64,000 nucleotides of DNA, taken from the NCBI GenBank assembly GCA_001051155.2, contig JYIP02000008.1, positions 1,302,001 to 1,366,000 on the forward strand. The letters are read 5' to 3'. Source of the DNA: Chrysoporthe austroafricana (taxonomy: Eukaryota; Ascomycota; Sordariomycetes; Diaporthales; Cryphonectriaceae). The notes under the pieces were generated by a model. It saw nothing but the letters and a program-made list of their open reading frames with translations. It made no database searches and was not told the origin of the DNA. Both the position numbers and the translations under genes were made by a program. Positions 33,111-44,714 of this stretch are shown here, in pieces. Each line of letters opens with the position of its first letter. Position 1 is the first letter of the stretch.

Positions 33111-34548
33111 GTTTCTTTTTGAGCCGTGCCACTCTCCAGAAGCAACTTTGTGTCACCCGGGCATCCATAGCAGCACACGAACCACAGTTCATTTCCAGCC
33201 AGCTGTGGGTGACCACCCCTTTTGAGAATTTCAAAAAAATTCTTGGCAGGAAGTGAGTATGTCAACATATTCAATAATACAGCGGATCTTGACAGACGTT
33301 TTCACACTACCTTTGCCTCGTCAAGACGCTTGAGCAAATTCGGACCCATGTCCGCGCTCTTTTGCATGGTCGTATTAACCGTTGGATCCACTATTTCGTC
33401 GTTAAAAAGGTTGATAGAGAGCCTCTCGTACGTAGGTTATGATTTGGCGGTTTGTGCTGAAGGCCAGGCCTAGAAACCTCCGCTTCAGGGAAGAAAATAA
33501 AGCAGGCCCAAAGATAGGTCCATGGTCAAGCATTTATCTTTTGCAAGATCCTCAAAAGAGAACGATCTCCACTATGTCAAGCCATACAATAAGATTTGCT
33601 TCAGTCTTTTTAGCGTCTACATGGTAAACCGATACGTCTCTCTAAGTGCCCAGCCCCGTTAACTGGTCAAATGATTAAGGATTCATGACTCACTCGTACC
33701 TGATAGGCCTCTTATTATCAGGTTCAGCGGCCCCTAACCTCCTCTTTTAGTGCCTCCAAGCTTAAGCTGTTCGTTGCTCCTCTCCAAGTTCAGCGACTGA
33801 TTTAACGTGAGGAATGATTGCTGTTGTCAAAATCGGCCACCAACAAACAAGTTCGAGAGAATACGCTGACTCCTTGGTCCAACGCCTAGTTAATAGGATT
33901 ATCAGCATCCTTTTTATCTTCAAATTGCAAGCTCAAATGTTTGTTTCGAGTAATGGGCCAGATCAAAGATTGTGTGGGAAGAGCAGCCGAGGGACCTGGA
34001 ACATCAATCGTGAATTAAAATAGCTACCAGCTCGCAACACGCTCATTGAAGATTTGTATATTGCAGGACTTTCACTTGAAGATCATCTGTCCACTGGAGT
34101 TCGAGGTGGCAAAGTGAGCCGCTGATTGCCCAGTCTGCACCCCGAGTCCAGAGGTGTGCGTGACATGCGGGCGAGGAGCGGCCGCAATGCCGCAGACGGA
34201 TATAGCCTGCGTCGAGTAACTCCCCAAAGTCAAGAGCAGGCAGAGAGACAGTATGTGGTGGAACCTTCATTAGCACGCAAATGGCACACCTACAGAGCTG
34301 AAGATGCGGCCCTATGGTGTAAGTCCGTACTTATCGCCGACGCTTGCGGTCACTTGAGAAGTTAGAGCACAGAGGTCGCCGTTTTTTAACAAAATCTATC
34401 CATCCCCTATTTCAACGTCGGTGTGAATAGTTGGCTGCGATTATGTCCAAAGCATTTCTCTAAAATATTGTGTCGGACGTGCATTGTTGAAACCATCATT
34501 TACACCACCATCGGCCACTTGCCAGACCTCACAACCCACACCTGCAAT
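33111..34548. other. 1.4 kb intergenic
   Basis: Downstream of the tRNA and upstream of the SDR gene. Frames under 85 codons, none with a motif. Confidence 0.5.
33116..33120 (+). terminator. Pol III T-run terminator of the tRNA
   Basis: TTTCTTTTT begins two bases after the discriminator base, ending in five T, as expected for Pol III termination. Confidence 0.65.
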
Positions 34549-35513
34549 ATGGTTTTCACCAACATAAACTTTAATCCCATCTTCACCACACCCTCACGAC
34601 CCCTGACCTGGCTCATCACAGGATGTTCCTCAGGACTCGGCCTCGCCATCGCCCGACAGGCACAAACATCTGGGCACACCGTGATTGCGACGTCGCGAAA
34701 CCCCTCCCGCACACCCCAGCTCGTGGAGGAAATTACAAGCAACCCAAAAGCCCCGGGGAGATGGATCGCTCTCGACGTTGACAAGCCCGACTCGGGCAAG
34801 GTCATCGCCGACCTCGAGGCCGAAGGCGTGGGCATAGATGTGCTGGTCAACAATGCCGGGTGGTCTATCCACCACACAGTGGAGCAGTTCACGGAGCAGG
34901 AAGTTCGAGCGCAGTTCGAGACGGTGTTCTTCGGGCCTTACAGGCTTACGCGGGCCATCCTGCCGGGCATGAGGAAGCGGCGGTTTGGAGTGGTGATAAC
35001 TGTTAGTAGTGGTGCGAGTCTCGAGGGGAGGGATAGTATGGGCGTGTACGCCGCTGCTAAAGCGGCTATGGATGGTTAGTAGATTGAACACAGATGATGG
35101 CCGCAAGATGCTGATCAATAATTACAGGTCTCATCAAAGTCCTAGCCAAGGAAGTCGCGGCGTTCAACATACGCACGCACACCATCCTGCTCGGCAGCTT
35201 CCGAACAGAGATGGGTAACAGGGCGCAAGTGGGTGAGGCGACGCTGGCTGAGGACTACAAGGGCAGTCTCGTGGATCAGACTATTCAGTTCATGGGTACC
35301 GGAAAATTTGTTGGCGACGGCGATCCTAGGAAGGCGGCCAAGGCGATCTACGAGATGGTCGTGGGCGACGGCGTGGGCGTCGGGAAGGAAGCTGAGCTGC
35401 TTATGCCCCTTGGTCGGGAGATGGAGGCGAGAGTCAAGCTATGCCGAGATCGCCTTGATCATTGTTGGGAGATATTTGGTGATGTCGCGATGAACGTGCG
35501 TTTTGATCAGTGA
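34549..35513 (+). CDS. Short-chain dehydrogenase/reductase
   Basis: Exons 34549-35074 and 35128-35513, joined by a 53-nt intron (donor GTTAGT, acceptor TTACAG), give 303 residues. The classical SDR set is complete: nucleotide-binding TGCSSGLG near residue 24, a DVD acidic/adenine-binding stretch, NNAG, catalytic Ser in VVITVSSGAS and the YAAAK catalytic pair just before the splice. Arg after the beta2 strand (ATSRNPSR) suggests NADP(H) preference. The C-terminal part (LGSFRTEMGN) matches the group of fungal SDRs whose product is often annotated as a retinol/oxidoreductase-like enzyme; substrate is unknown. I chose ATG 34549 because the dinucleotide-binding strand follows at the usual distance. 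Confidence 0.9.
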
Positions 35514-36010
35514 TGACCACCGTCATCATTTTCGAGGAGTTCCGTCGGTTTGGTCGTGATGTTTCGGATCAGATATGTCGGTAATACGGCTCTAGAGCTC
35601 CAAATTACTAAATGAAACCATGAGAGACGGCTTGACGTACTGTGACTCTGGAAGCTCAGTCGGTGGATGAATGCATTCTGGGTGTCACCGCTTGCAATGT
35701 GCACCATTGCGTTTGTGGTGGCGTACGGTAGAAAGTCAGCAAGTCTTCGTATTCGTTATTTTAGAAATAGGGAGAGGTGGTTGGTAGAGTCGCACGAAGG
35801 CATGGCTCCGATGAAGCAAGCAAGATCTTAGCTTTACCTAAATGAATAGGTAATTAAGTATTATGGTGTTAACTTCACACTAATCCCAAGAGCAAGCCTA
35901 ACTAAACCGTCCGCGCACACGTTTCAATACAGTTGCCAATACTAGGCTGTTCCAAACAAATGTTAGAGTCCATTGCCCGCGACCAAATAGTCAACCCCTC
36001 TCGAGTCCAA
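35514..36010. other. Intergenic between convergent genes
   Basis: Between two convergent stops; AT-rich around 35820-35890. Nothing recognisable. Confidence 0.5.
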
Positions 36011-38064
36011 TCAGCCCGCCAACGGCGAACGACAAGTAAACGCATTCACCTGTGGTGTCTTAAATGCCTCGATCAGGGACTCGATCGCAGAATATGCACC
36101 TAGACCACTGACAACTAGCGAACCCAGAGCGTAGATAGTAAGTAGGATACAAAGCCACCAGTACCGTCCCATGTAACCCCTGATAATCCTCTTAATCCCG
36201 TGATCCTGGCGGTGCACTTCACCGGTATACGGGTCGAACTGCGGTTCGCCTCTCATCGCCTCCCTCTGCACGAAGAAACCCAGACCGATGAGCGCGGGGA
36301 ACGTGTATGTGAACTGCACGAAGAAGAGCGCGGCCGTGAGGGCTATCAGGCCAAAGAAGTCGGGGATAGCTGCGGAGATGATGAAGGCGATGGACCAGAA
36401 GATGGGCACCACGACAGCCCAGATCCATTTGCCGCGTTTGGTGGTCAGGGGCGGAAAGTCGAAGAATTCGATCAATATGTTGTTGTAGACAACCTTGATG
36501 CCGATGTTCCCGTAAAGCGTGGCAGCGATGATACCCGTGATCACGGCCAGGATATTGCACACGGTCTGCCAAGAGTAGGGGGACAGACCTTGGTATGACA
36601 GCTGCGGGATAGAAAAATTAGCAATGCCTCGTATTCTTGTGGGACGAAAGGGCCTGACGAACCTGGTTGGAATATTGTCCCTGGAAATAGTACTGATAGG
36701 ACCCGTAGATCATGTATACGGAGTAGATGAAGAACTGCGCTCCCCACATGACCTTCAGAAAGTCGCGGGGCCTCTGCAACTCGGCCATGAATTCGATGAA
36801 GAGCTGAGCACCAGCATACGCATATACACCTTGCATGAGACCAACGACTGAACCAACAAACCCGTTGTCGGACGGCGGCACAGTCCCGTAGGTCATGACG
36901 GGAGGGTACGAGCCATCAGGAAGTTGTGCAACAGAAGACCCGCCCGTCGCAGCACCCGAGGACGCAGCTTGGGCAGCGGAGTAGTTAGGCGGGCTGTGGG
37001 CGAAGACGCCCATTGAGATGAACATGACCATCAGATTGATAAAGACGGACCAATTGGCCAACCACGTGAAGCGGGCCAGCGTTCGAATCTGGCCCATCGC
37101 GTATCCGACGATGGCCCAGATAAGGCAGCAGATACTATAGCAGAGACGGAACTTCGAAACCTGGGAAATGGATTGTCTACGGGAATCAGTATCATCAGCG
37201 ATGTGTCTAACGAGGTGTGAAGGGATGAGGGTGCATACCCATTGCTGATGATGATGTTTCCCACAGACAGCAATAGCTGGAGAGCCTGGGTCGAATTGAC
37301 CAACCAGCGAAAATATTTTCCATATGTGCGGTAGGCTAAGTCTCCGTAATTCTTTGCGGGGAATTCAAAGGAGTCCAGGTGCATAAAGGCCTTCCAGAGT
37401 AAGTAGCCGGAGCTGCAGCACAAAAGCCGTCAGTGAGCGCCAGTCACCAGCAGTGATCTCGCGCTTGTACTTACATTCCGGCCAGGATACCAAAGAGGGT
37501 GTAGAGACCGAATCCTTCTCCCCAACCCATGGTTCCCAAGGCGAAGCCAACGCCCTGTTATTATGACAGTCAGCACGGGACGATAGCCACCGACTGTTAC
37601 CTCAATGAGTAATGTTCACTCACAAATGGGCCCAAGATATCCGTGGTAATCAAGTAGAAGCAGGCCGCAGCCGACGCCGTGCGCAGCGCCCGACTGGCAT
37701 TCGTCCACTCCTCATCGCTAATTGTAGCACGTACGCTAGGATCCGACAAGTTGAGCTCCGTCGCTGCGGACCAGGCACCATCGGCACCGGCCCCGGGATT
37801 AGCCTTATTGCTTGCGGACGGGACGAAGATGGATTTGAGAGAGATCCCGGGCTTGTTGTTGAGCGCGTTTGCATCTTCCTCGGCGCGCGATCGCTCGGCG
37901 TAGAACATGTATTCCTCGAACGTCACAGCCGGGTCGTGGAGCCGGCGCATCTGCGGCTTGACGGCCACCGCGCGACTACGCAGCTCACCTACATCGTCAT
38001 CGGAGCGTTTCGGCTCGATCGAGCCACGGACGGCCGGATCATCGTGGTCGTACTTCTCATTCAT
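36011..38064 (-). CDS. AAAP-family amino-acid transporter
   Basis: Exons 38064-37624, 37554-37475, 37412-37239, 37176-36663 and 36601-36011 give 599 residues, with all splices in frame. A long hydrophilic N-terminus (about 125 residues, with acidic and Ser stretches) precedes roughly eleven hydrophobic segments. Conserved blocks include YLITTDILGPFGVGFALGTM near TM1, FFAPAKNYGDLAYRTYG-like EFPAKNYGDLAYRTYGKY, VGNIIISNGQSISQ, SVVGLMQGVYAYAGAQLFIE and IIAATLYGNIGIKVVYNN. These match fungal neutral/aromatic amino-acid permeases of the Aa_trans family (PF01490), which includes Neurospora MTR. It is probably plasma-membrane or vacuolar. The extracellular-loop segment of about 50 residues rich in Ala, Ser and Gly (AAQAASSGAATGGSS) is longer than usual. 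Start chosen at the first ATG, MNEKYDHDD. Confidence 0.88.
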
Positions 38065-39342
38065 TATCGATATCAGCTTCAGCCCGGGTGTTCGACGGAC
38101 TGACAAAATTCAAGAGAGCGCTGTGGTTCTTTGGAAAAAGAAAAGGAAATTGTCTCGAGTTACGATGGCGGTGACATAGCGTGTTGTATGAAACAGACCC
38201 GGGACACTGAACCGGAGAGGGATCAGCAAGAGATAAGAACAACGCCCCCAGAGTGACCCTGGACCTGCTACACCTGATCTTGCCGATCATATTCAGTCTC
38301 GTGGCACAAACCGGGATGTATGACGGTATGGGTGTGGCAGATTTCGACGCCCCTTTACCCCAACCTCACCCTGCCTACAGCCTGCTCGGACAAATTGCCA
38401 GTAGGCAGCAGTTTAGACGAGCCTCGCCGCCTTGCCCAATTGTTATCGCGTTGGCTCTAAGTGAAAAGAAGTACAAGCTGCGCGGGCCGAAGGTTGTGGT
38501 CGGGCCATTTAATCCGAGGTCTTGGTGGTGCAAACGTTTGCATCTGTTCGGGTTTCTATCTTTCTGCTCATCTGCGGACAAGTGAAGTGCCAGGCCCCGC
38601 TCCCCGGAACAATACTAAAAGCTTGTCAGAGTTAAGCTTTCGGCCTTGAGCGGCACAAATTCCCATAATCAGTAGCCACACTTGTTGATCTAAGCTGTAG
38701 CCAGGGTCGGTCCCTGGTAGTCGACTCGGAAGGCTGCCGCCCGTTGCGGACGAGACGCGGGAGACGGTCGCTGCTTACGCTGGCACTCTACCGGCCACAC
38801 AGCGTGAACATGGCAGCGGCTTAGTAGCGCCTCTGCTTGAGAACACGGCTAATGTTGTGTAACGTTTCAATGTGGCTTGACGAAGCAACCTTCAGTAATC
38901 TCAAAGTGGAGTGGTCGAGGGTAATTGGTTTTCTCGGAGCGAAGTGTGAGCATGCCCAAAACTATGCATTATTTGCATGGTCATCTGAGGTGAGAAAAAA
39001 ACATGTCTAGGACAATATGCTGTGTGAAATTAGGCAGCACAATAACCTGCGTCCAAGCGAGGGGCCAGATATCTCCCTGTACGTCAGTCAATTGAATGGA
39101 GACGGGCTATTGGCCGATTGCCAAACACAACCTTGATGGCAGAGATATGGATCAGAGCGGGATGTTCGGGGACATGACACCCCAAAAGTTGATTATCGAC
39201 ACCAACGCGAAGAACAAAGACAATGAGCTCGGACTAGGCTACCCCGACTCTATTAGGAACTCACAAGACATTGGCCATCCTCGTACAGCAAGTAAGAAAT
39301 GGAAACGTAACATAGTCCGCTGGTATTTTCCTTCTTCCACCG
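38065..39342. other. 1.3 kb intergenic
   Basis: Promoter of the amino-acid transporter at the left and 3' flank of the next regulator at the right. Frames up to 110 codons, no motifs. Confidence 0.5.
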
Positions 39343-42134
39343 TCATGAGAAGAGAGTGCCTGTTTCCTGGGTAGCTTCAGGGAGCAGCGACGTCCCCCAG
39401 TCATTGTCATCGACAAGCCACAGGCTCGGATCCAGCTGATCAAACGCATTGCCCATCCAGTTATCGCTGAACATGGCTCCATCATACATCGTCCCAGGTG
39501 GCATAGCCCATTGGGCAGCAGCCTCAAGCTCCAGCTGGAGAGCAGCATGGGTGTCTGCCTCCGGCTTCTTGGGCACAGAATGAGCTCTACTCGAATCCGC
39601 GAGAGGAGCTGCATCACCCATCTGCACGTCGCGGCGATTCTCGCTGTTCGCCTTCTGCTGCGTCTCAGAGACACCCCCAGCGGCGATGATCTCGGAAAAT
39701 CTTTCCAGCTTGGCACGCGCAATCAATATCTTCTTTGCGCAGATGTACCAGATGTCGTTCTGCCACTCGCCTTCGTTCACTCTTTCGATCTCTTTGTGCG
39801 CTTCTTCACAGCGCTGGGCTAGAGTCGTCAGAATTCCCACGATGTCGAGGCTGAGACCAGGCTGCGAGTGGAGCTTGGCCTTGAGTGCCGCGACAGCACG
39901 GGGGATATTGGGGTCGGAGGTCTCGCGAATGTGCGAGGCTGAAATCTGTGCCGGATCGGTGATTGGTGGTGGGACTTGCCGGAAACGGGATGCTAAAATA
40001 TTTGTAGCATCGGCGGGGGCGGCTGGAGCCAGGTCGCCGGTCGAAAGTGAGTCTACGCACGTGTGGGGTGTAGTTTGTTCTCCGGCGTTCGAGGCGCTGC
40101 ATGTGTCGTCCCTCTCGTCAAAGGACGGCAGCGCCGGGAAGCCCGCCCCGAACAGTGTAGTAGGATGTGGCACTTGCGCTGATGGATCCCAGATCACCTT
40201 CTGTGGAGTGAGAATGTCGGGCGGAGCTTTGGATGAACGAGCCCGCCCGGGTCCCATGACCTTTGCCCATCTGGCGAGCATCATAACACTCCAAAGTATA
40301 TGCAGCATCGTGTACATCGGCATTACTACGTAGAACTCTGTGGGAAGAGAAAGAAAGCTGTCGAAGAAATCTTGGAGGGTAGCTCTAGCGCGATAAAATA
40401 CGTCAAGGGTAGAGAGTCTGCCATTACTGATAGTAGTGAACGAGTCGGCCAGATCTTGGAGCAGAGAGAACTCGACCGGCGGCGGTTGGTAGACACGGAG
40501 GGTTGCCGATGCGTAGTATACTCGCAGTATTTCTAGGGTATATCACGCATTAATGACAATAGAAAGCGAAAGATCTCATTCGAGAAGACTCACTATTGTC
40601 TTTTAAACCCGAAGGCAGTGACTGCTTCAATCTTTGTATCTCTTCTTCAAATGCGCTTTGGTATGCTGAGGCTGGCGCGCGAGAGATATTCGGGATAGAA
40701 TCATCTTCGTCCTCTCCGGACATAAAGTTATGGATTTGCTCCGTCAGGCGTTGAATCTTGACGAGATGAACAAGCAGTTGGTCAGACGTGACTTCTGGCG
40801 AATCTTCCAATTCTTTTAAACACCTCTTCAGGTATTTGGTGAACTTCATCGGGAAGACTCTCTGCAGTGCAGTGGAGACGCTTTTAAATATTAGGGTCGA
40901 CCCTTCTGGAAGGAAGTATAATCTTGTTAGAGGACGGCAACTTACAATGAGGTGAGGAACCAGACTCCCATTGCTGCTCGTTTATCCTCGGGTTTTCTTG
41001 GTGGTGGCACATGCGGAGCCAGTACCATGACACTTGTCCGCTCATGAACCTCTGGCTCCTGATTCAATCCCATATCTGCCAGAAGAGCCTGAGCTAGGTG
41101 GAGAAGGCTAGAAAGCTGGCCGTGCATGACGCAGTGGTTATGGAACCAGGCAAGCATGACCAATATAGCTTGAAGTAGATCCATTGATCTTGTTGACGCG
41201 ATCAGCAGCTCTTTGGTCACACGGTCCACGAGTTGATACATCTGGGCACGTATCGACCGGACGTTGTACATGGACGCTGCCATTCTCATGGCTGCAAACA
41301 AGAACGGCCGATCAGCCTTGAGTTGGTCGGCCTTGGTCGCTGGCGGGACGATGACGAACGGAAACTGTGGCATAAATCGCATCTGGTACAATGCAAGGAT
41401 ATCTTCATCTGAGACTGGGGACATAATGACGTCGCCGTGTACAGCACAGCAGACACATCGCGGCGGACAAGAGGAATTCCACGCCGATGGGACGTGAATG
41501 GTGCTGTTGCCTTCGCCAGAATTGCTTATTGATGGGTCTGTTGGCGTGCCCGTGTCTTGAAGTTAGCTATTAGAAACTAACTCTATTGAGAACGATAATA
41601 TTAACGTACTACGGATATCTCCAGCTTGCGACGGCGTTCGTCTCAAAGTGGATTGCGTCGGAAGCTCCCCCGAGGCTCTGAGGAGATCAACGAGGCCATT
41701 CAGACGCTCTTCTAATTGGGCTGTCCGTCTATGATCAAGTCAGTCAGTAGCAATAGGTTGAAGTGATAAACAACTGTAAGATGTAGGAAATGAATACTCA
41801 CGTATTCTTCGTCGTCCGCTTCTTTCTTGGAAGATGTATCTGATCCGTGCATTCCTTCGACAAACGCTTGCACCTAGGGATGTTGACAATTAGTTCTCAA
41901 AATTGAGACAGTCGGTGTAGCTACTACTCACCTATCACAAGGGACACCAGGTGTATTGTCGCTTCGGATGCATTTGGCCTGTTACGTATGAGTGTAACAC
42001 GCTCATTGGAACTTGGATAGGAACATGTCAGGTTTGAGACTCACCTTAGCCGATGAGCATACAGCGCAGGCGCTTCCCCACTTCCCCTGTTCGTGCCTCG
42101 ACGCCCTTGAGCCAGTTCCGGAGCTTATATTCAT
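39343..42134 (-). CDS. Zn(II)2Cys6 fungal transcription factor, seven exons
   Basis: Exons 42134-42045, 41978-41932, 41873-41802, 41728-41610, 41555-40946, 40880-40594 and 40532-39343 give 804 residues. The zinc cluster is split over exons 1-3: C23, C26, C33, C44, C47 and C54, spacing C-x2-C-x6-C-x10-C-x2-C-x6-C, followed by the basic KKRTTKN linker and a coiled coil (QLEERLNGLVDLLRA). The middle region has the fungal-regulator pattern PQFPFVIVPP, RPFLFAAMRMAAS, SMDLLQAILVMLAWFHNHC, LHLAQALLADMGLN and KRAAMGVWFLTS. The C-terminus is acidic with W/F-rich patches (NDWGTSLL), a likely activation domain. Exon 5 has two possible in-frame acceptors 15 bases apart. It could control the adjacent transporter or the reductase genes, but nothing proves that. 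Confidence 0.88.
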
Positions 42135-42498
42135 TGGAAGAGTACGGTTCCAACTCGCTGTAGATAGACCTTTGTGAGCGGACTTTCAGAAGCTCCAACG
42201 CAGTGATAATGGGAGCATGACGTTTGGGAGAAAGAGGCGGAGTTTATGGGCTAGCCGAAATCTCCGCTCCAGCAATGAGTCCGGCTTACGGAATACGTAC
42301 CTTGTACTAGGTAACAGTCTAGCTGTCTTTGGTAAGGCGTTTTCGATGAGCCGGATTCAGTAATTACCTACCCTACGGAGCTTGCTAATCTGAACCACGG
42401 CACGCGAGGGTTTATTTTACCAAGTCTTCCTTCCAGAACGTCACAGTCCGACTCTATATATGCTATGCATGAGTCTTCTTACCTACACGTGTCATCTC
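42135..42498. other. Intergenic, promoter of the Zn2Cys6 gene
   Basis: Short region between two genes on the same strand. No element that I can name. Confidence 0.5.
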
Positions 42499-44714
42499 TC
42501 AAGGCTCACTCAGTAAGCTCAAGTCGTCCTCGAAACCTGTCAGCAATACGTAGGCAAATTGCGCCGCCTTCTTGAACTGGTCCTCCAGATCCTTTCGCCC
42601 CATAGATCCGTGGGCATTCGCGGCATCTCTCAGGGCGGTCACCACATGAATCGTCAGAACAGATGGCCGATTTCCATGCTTTTGAAAGAGATCCATAGAA
42701 TCTTTGCCATCCCCAACTTCGAAGCAAAAATTTCGCAGCACTCTGAGGGCTGATGCGACGCATTTTGTGCTATTCTTTCGCCCCTTGTACGCCTCAAACA
42801 GCCACTGGGTTGGATATATCAGCATCAGTCGCGGCAGCCCATCATATAACTCTGGTTCATGCGCCTCCTCAAGCTCCTTCGTCATGCGTTCCATCGAGCG
42901 AATCGCGGCGTCCGGGACAATTCCATTGGGCGGCTTTTTGTTGGCCAACTTCTCAATTTGTGCAAGGAGTTGTTCCTTTTTCAACCTATTTCCGTCTGTC
43001 GACTCAGATTCGCCCTGGCAGAGCTCACATGTGCACTGGAAACCCCAGGTTCTAAACTCTCCTTGCCTCCGGCCATAATGCGCTTTGATATCGGTGTAGT
43101 TCTGTAACAGTTCCTCGCCAGCTGCGATGTCCCGTTTCGCGCGTGAGATGAGCATGTCCCCAATGAAGCTACGGGCCGTGTTTGGGACGCAGGAGTGGTT
43201 CATGTGTGATGCATACGCCCAGATACCCTTGGTTTGAGAGACGCCCTTCGTGTCGGGCCTGGTCTCATCACGAGTGGTCCGCGGCGCGCTGAAGCAGTTC
43301 TGCCGTCGGATAGCCTCGACCAGCCAGACATCTACAACAGGTGTACCGTTGATGATTTTACCCTCCGATGCGGAGCGTACGTAGTCACCTCCATACAGCT
43401 GGAAGAACTCCTCGGCCAGCCGAGGATTGTCGCACAGCTGCCGAACCATGGTAGCGTAGAGCCCGGCGGATGCTAGGGGCAGCTCATATTGATTGAGCAT
43501 GGTCATTGCCTTCTCGCAGAACACAACCTCGCCAATTTTGATGTCCTCTGTTGCAAATATACCTCGGCCGTGCAACGGTGAGCGCGCGATCTTCGTTCGC
43601 TCGATAAAGGTGGCGTGATCCAGGTGGACGTTCTGGGCATTGACCGATTCGAATATCTGCCTGAAATCGAAAGATCCGCGATTGTCTTCTGAGAGACGTG
43701 CTAGACACCTCTCGAATTCGCGCTTCACACCGGCGCCGTCTGGGTTGAGCTCAAGAGCTCGCTGGAAATACTCATGACTGCTCTGGTAATCCCGAATGCC
43801 GTAGGCCGCGCGACCAGCAGTGAAATATGCCTTCTAATCAGTCCAAGCACTGTAAGCGATGCAAGCGCATCCTGTTTGGCATCGTCGTATCTCGTGAGAG
43901 CGAGATTGATGCCAGCTCTCTTAGCCAGGAGGTTATTCTCCAAAGTCGAGTCACCCGTGATGGCAATTCCTTCTGTGTAGCTGGGGCCGGTTGTCATCAG
44001 CGTGCGATCTCACCCGGTGGCATTGATCAGCGACAAGAATATTGAGTAGCAATTTCTGTCTGGCGGAACGTACCAAAATATCGCCAATGGGAAATCTTTC
44101 TCGAGAAAAGCATGATCGCCTGCCTTCTTCCATTCCTCTCCGGTTCTGTCAAGCCCTCCCCTCAAGGGCTCAGGAATGATCGGGTCGCTAAGTCTCAGCA
44201 GAAGTATATCGGATGGATGGTCCACGCAGATCATAAAATCATCCTTTCCGCCGCCGTCAAATTTATAGTACGGCTCCTTTACAGCAACTACACAGCTTTC
44301 GGGTAACCTGGATAGTATGGACGCGTCGCTTTGGTTGTAAATGGCTAGCTTGTCGACATTTCCATGCTCGTCCTCCACGAGAGACACTGAAGCCGCGCCT
44401 CGATAAGCAATGCTGATTGTCCTGATAACAATTGTTTCTCCGCAATGGTGAGATTCAATGTGAAGTTCACTCAGGGGAATCTGAAGGTCATCAGCTGGAT
44501 GCTTGTAAGAACGTTAGCACAGGAGACTTGCAATTTTGAGTTCTTCGAGGGTTTTAGTGCATGGTGGGTATGCCTCGGAGGCAACAGGCTGCTTGACAGC
44601 TCGTATTGCGCCGGGATTCTGACTCTGCTTCTTCAAATATGCATTGTGTGTTTTCAGGAGCTGTGCCTTTTCTTTTCGCCGCTCCAGCAACTGGCCCTTC
44701 AAACATTCGTCCAT
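42499..44714 (-). CDS. TPR-SET domain protein with a one-base frameshift
   Basis: Exons 44714-44532, 44480-44074 and 43980-42499 would give about 690 residues. Intron 1 (51 nt) has GC donor GCAAGT and acceptor TTCAG; with it the segment from LK to HH has exactly the family length. The N-terminal part holds the conserved LAIYNQSD and MICVDHPSD blocks of fungal TPR-SET proteins. TPR helices follow (NNLLAKRAGINLALTRYDDA; then KAYFTAGRAAYGIRDYQ). The SET domain has HGRGIFAT, NHSCVPNTARSF, AGEELLQNYTD and a post-SET CTCELC. Between the two TPR helices the frame slips by one base near 43834-43840: no acceptable intron fits and the repeat spacing is right if one base is missing. So this is a recently broken gene or a sequence error. 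Function is protein methylation by family; substrate unknown. Confidence 0.75.

Noticed and set aside
44502..44531. In-frame TAA stop in the TPR-SET gene or a 30-nt intron
   Set aside because: A 51-nt GC-AG intron (44481-44531) removes the stop and gives the family spacing; 30 nt would be too short to splice.
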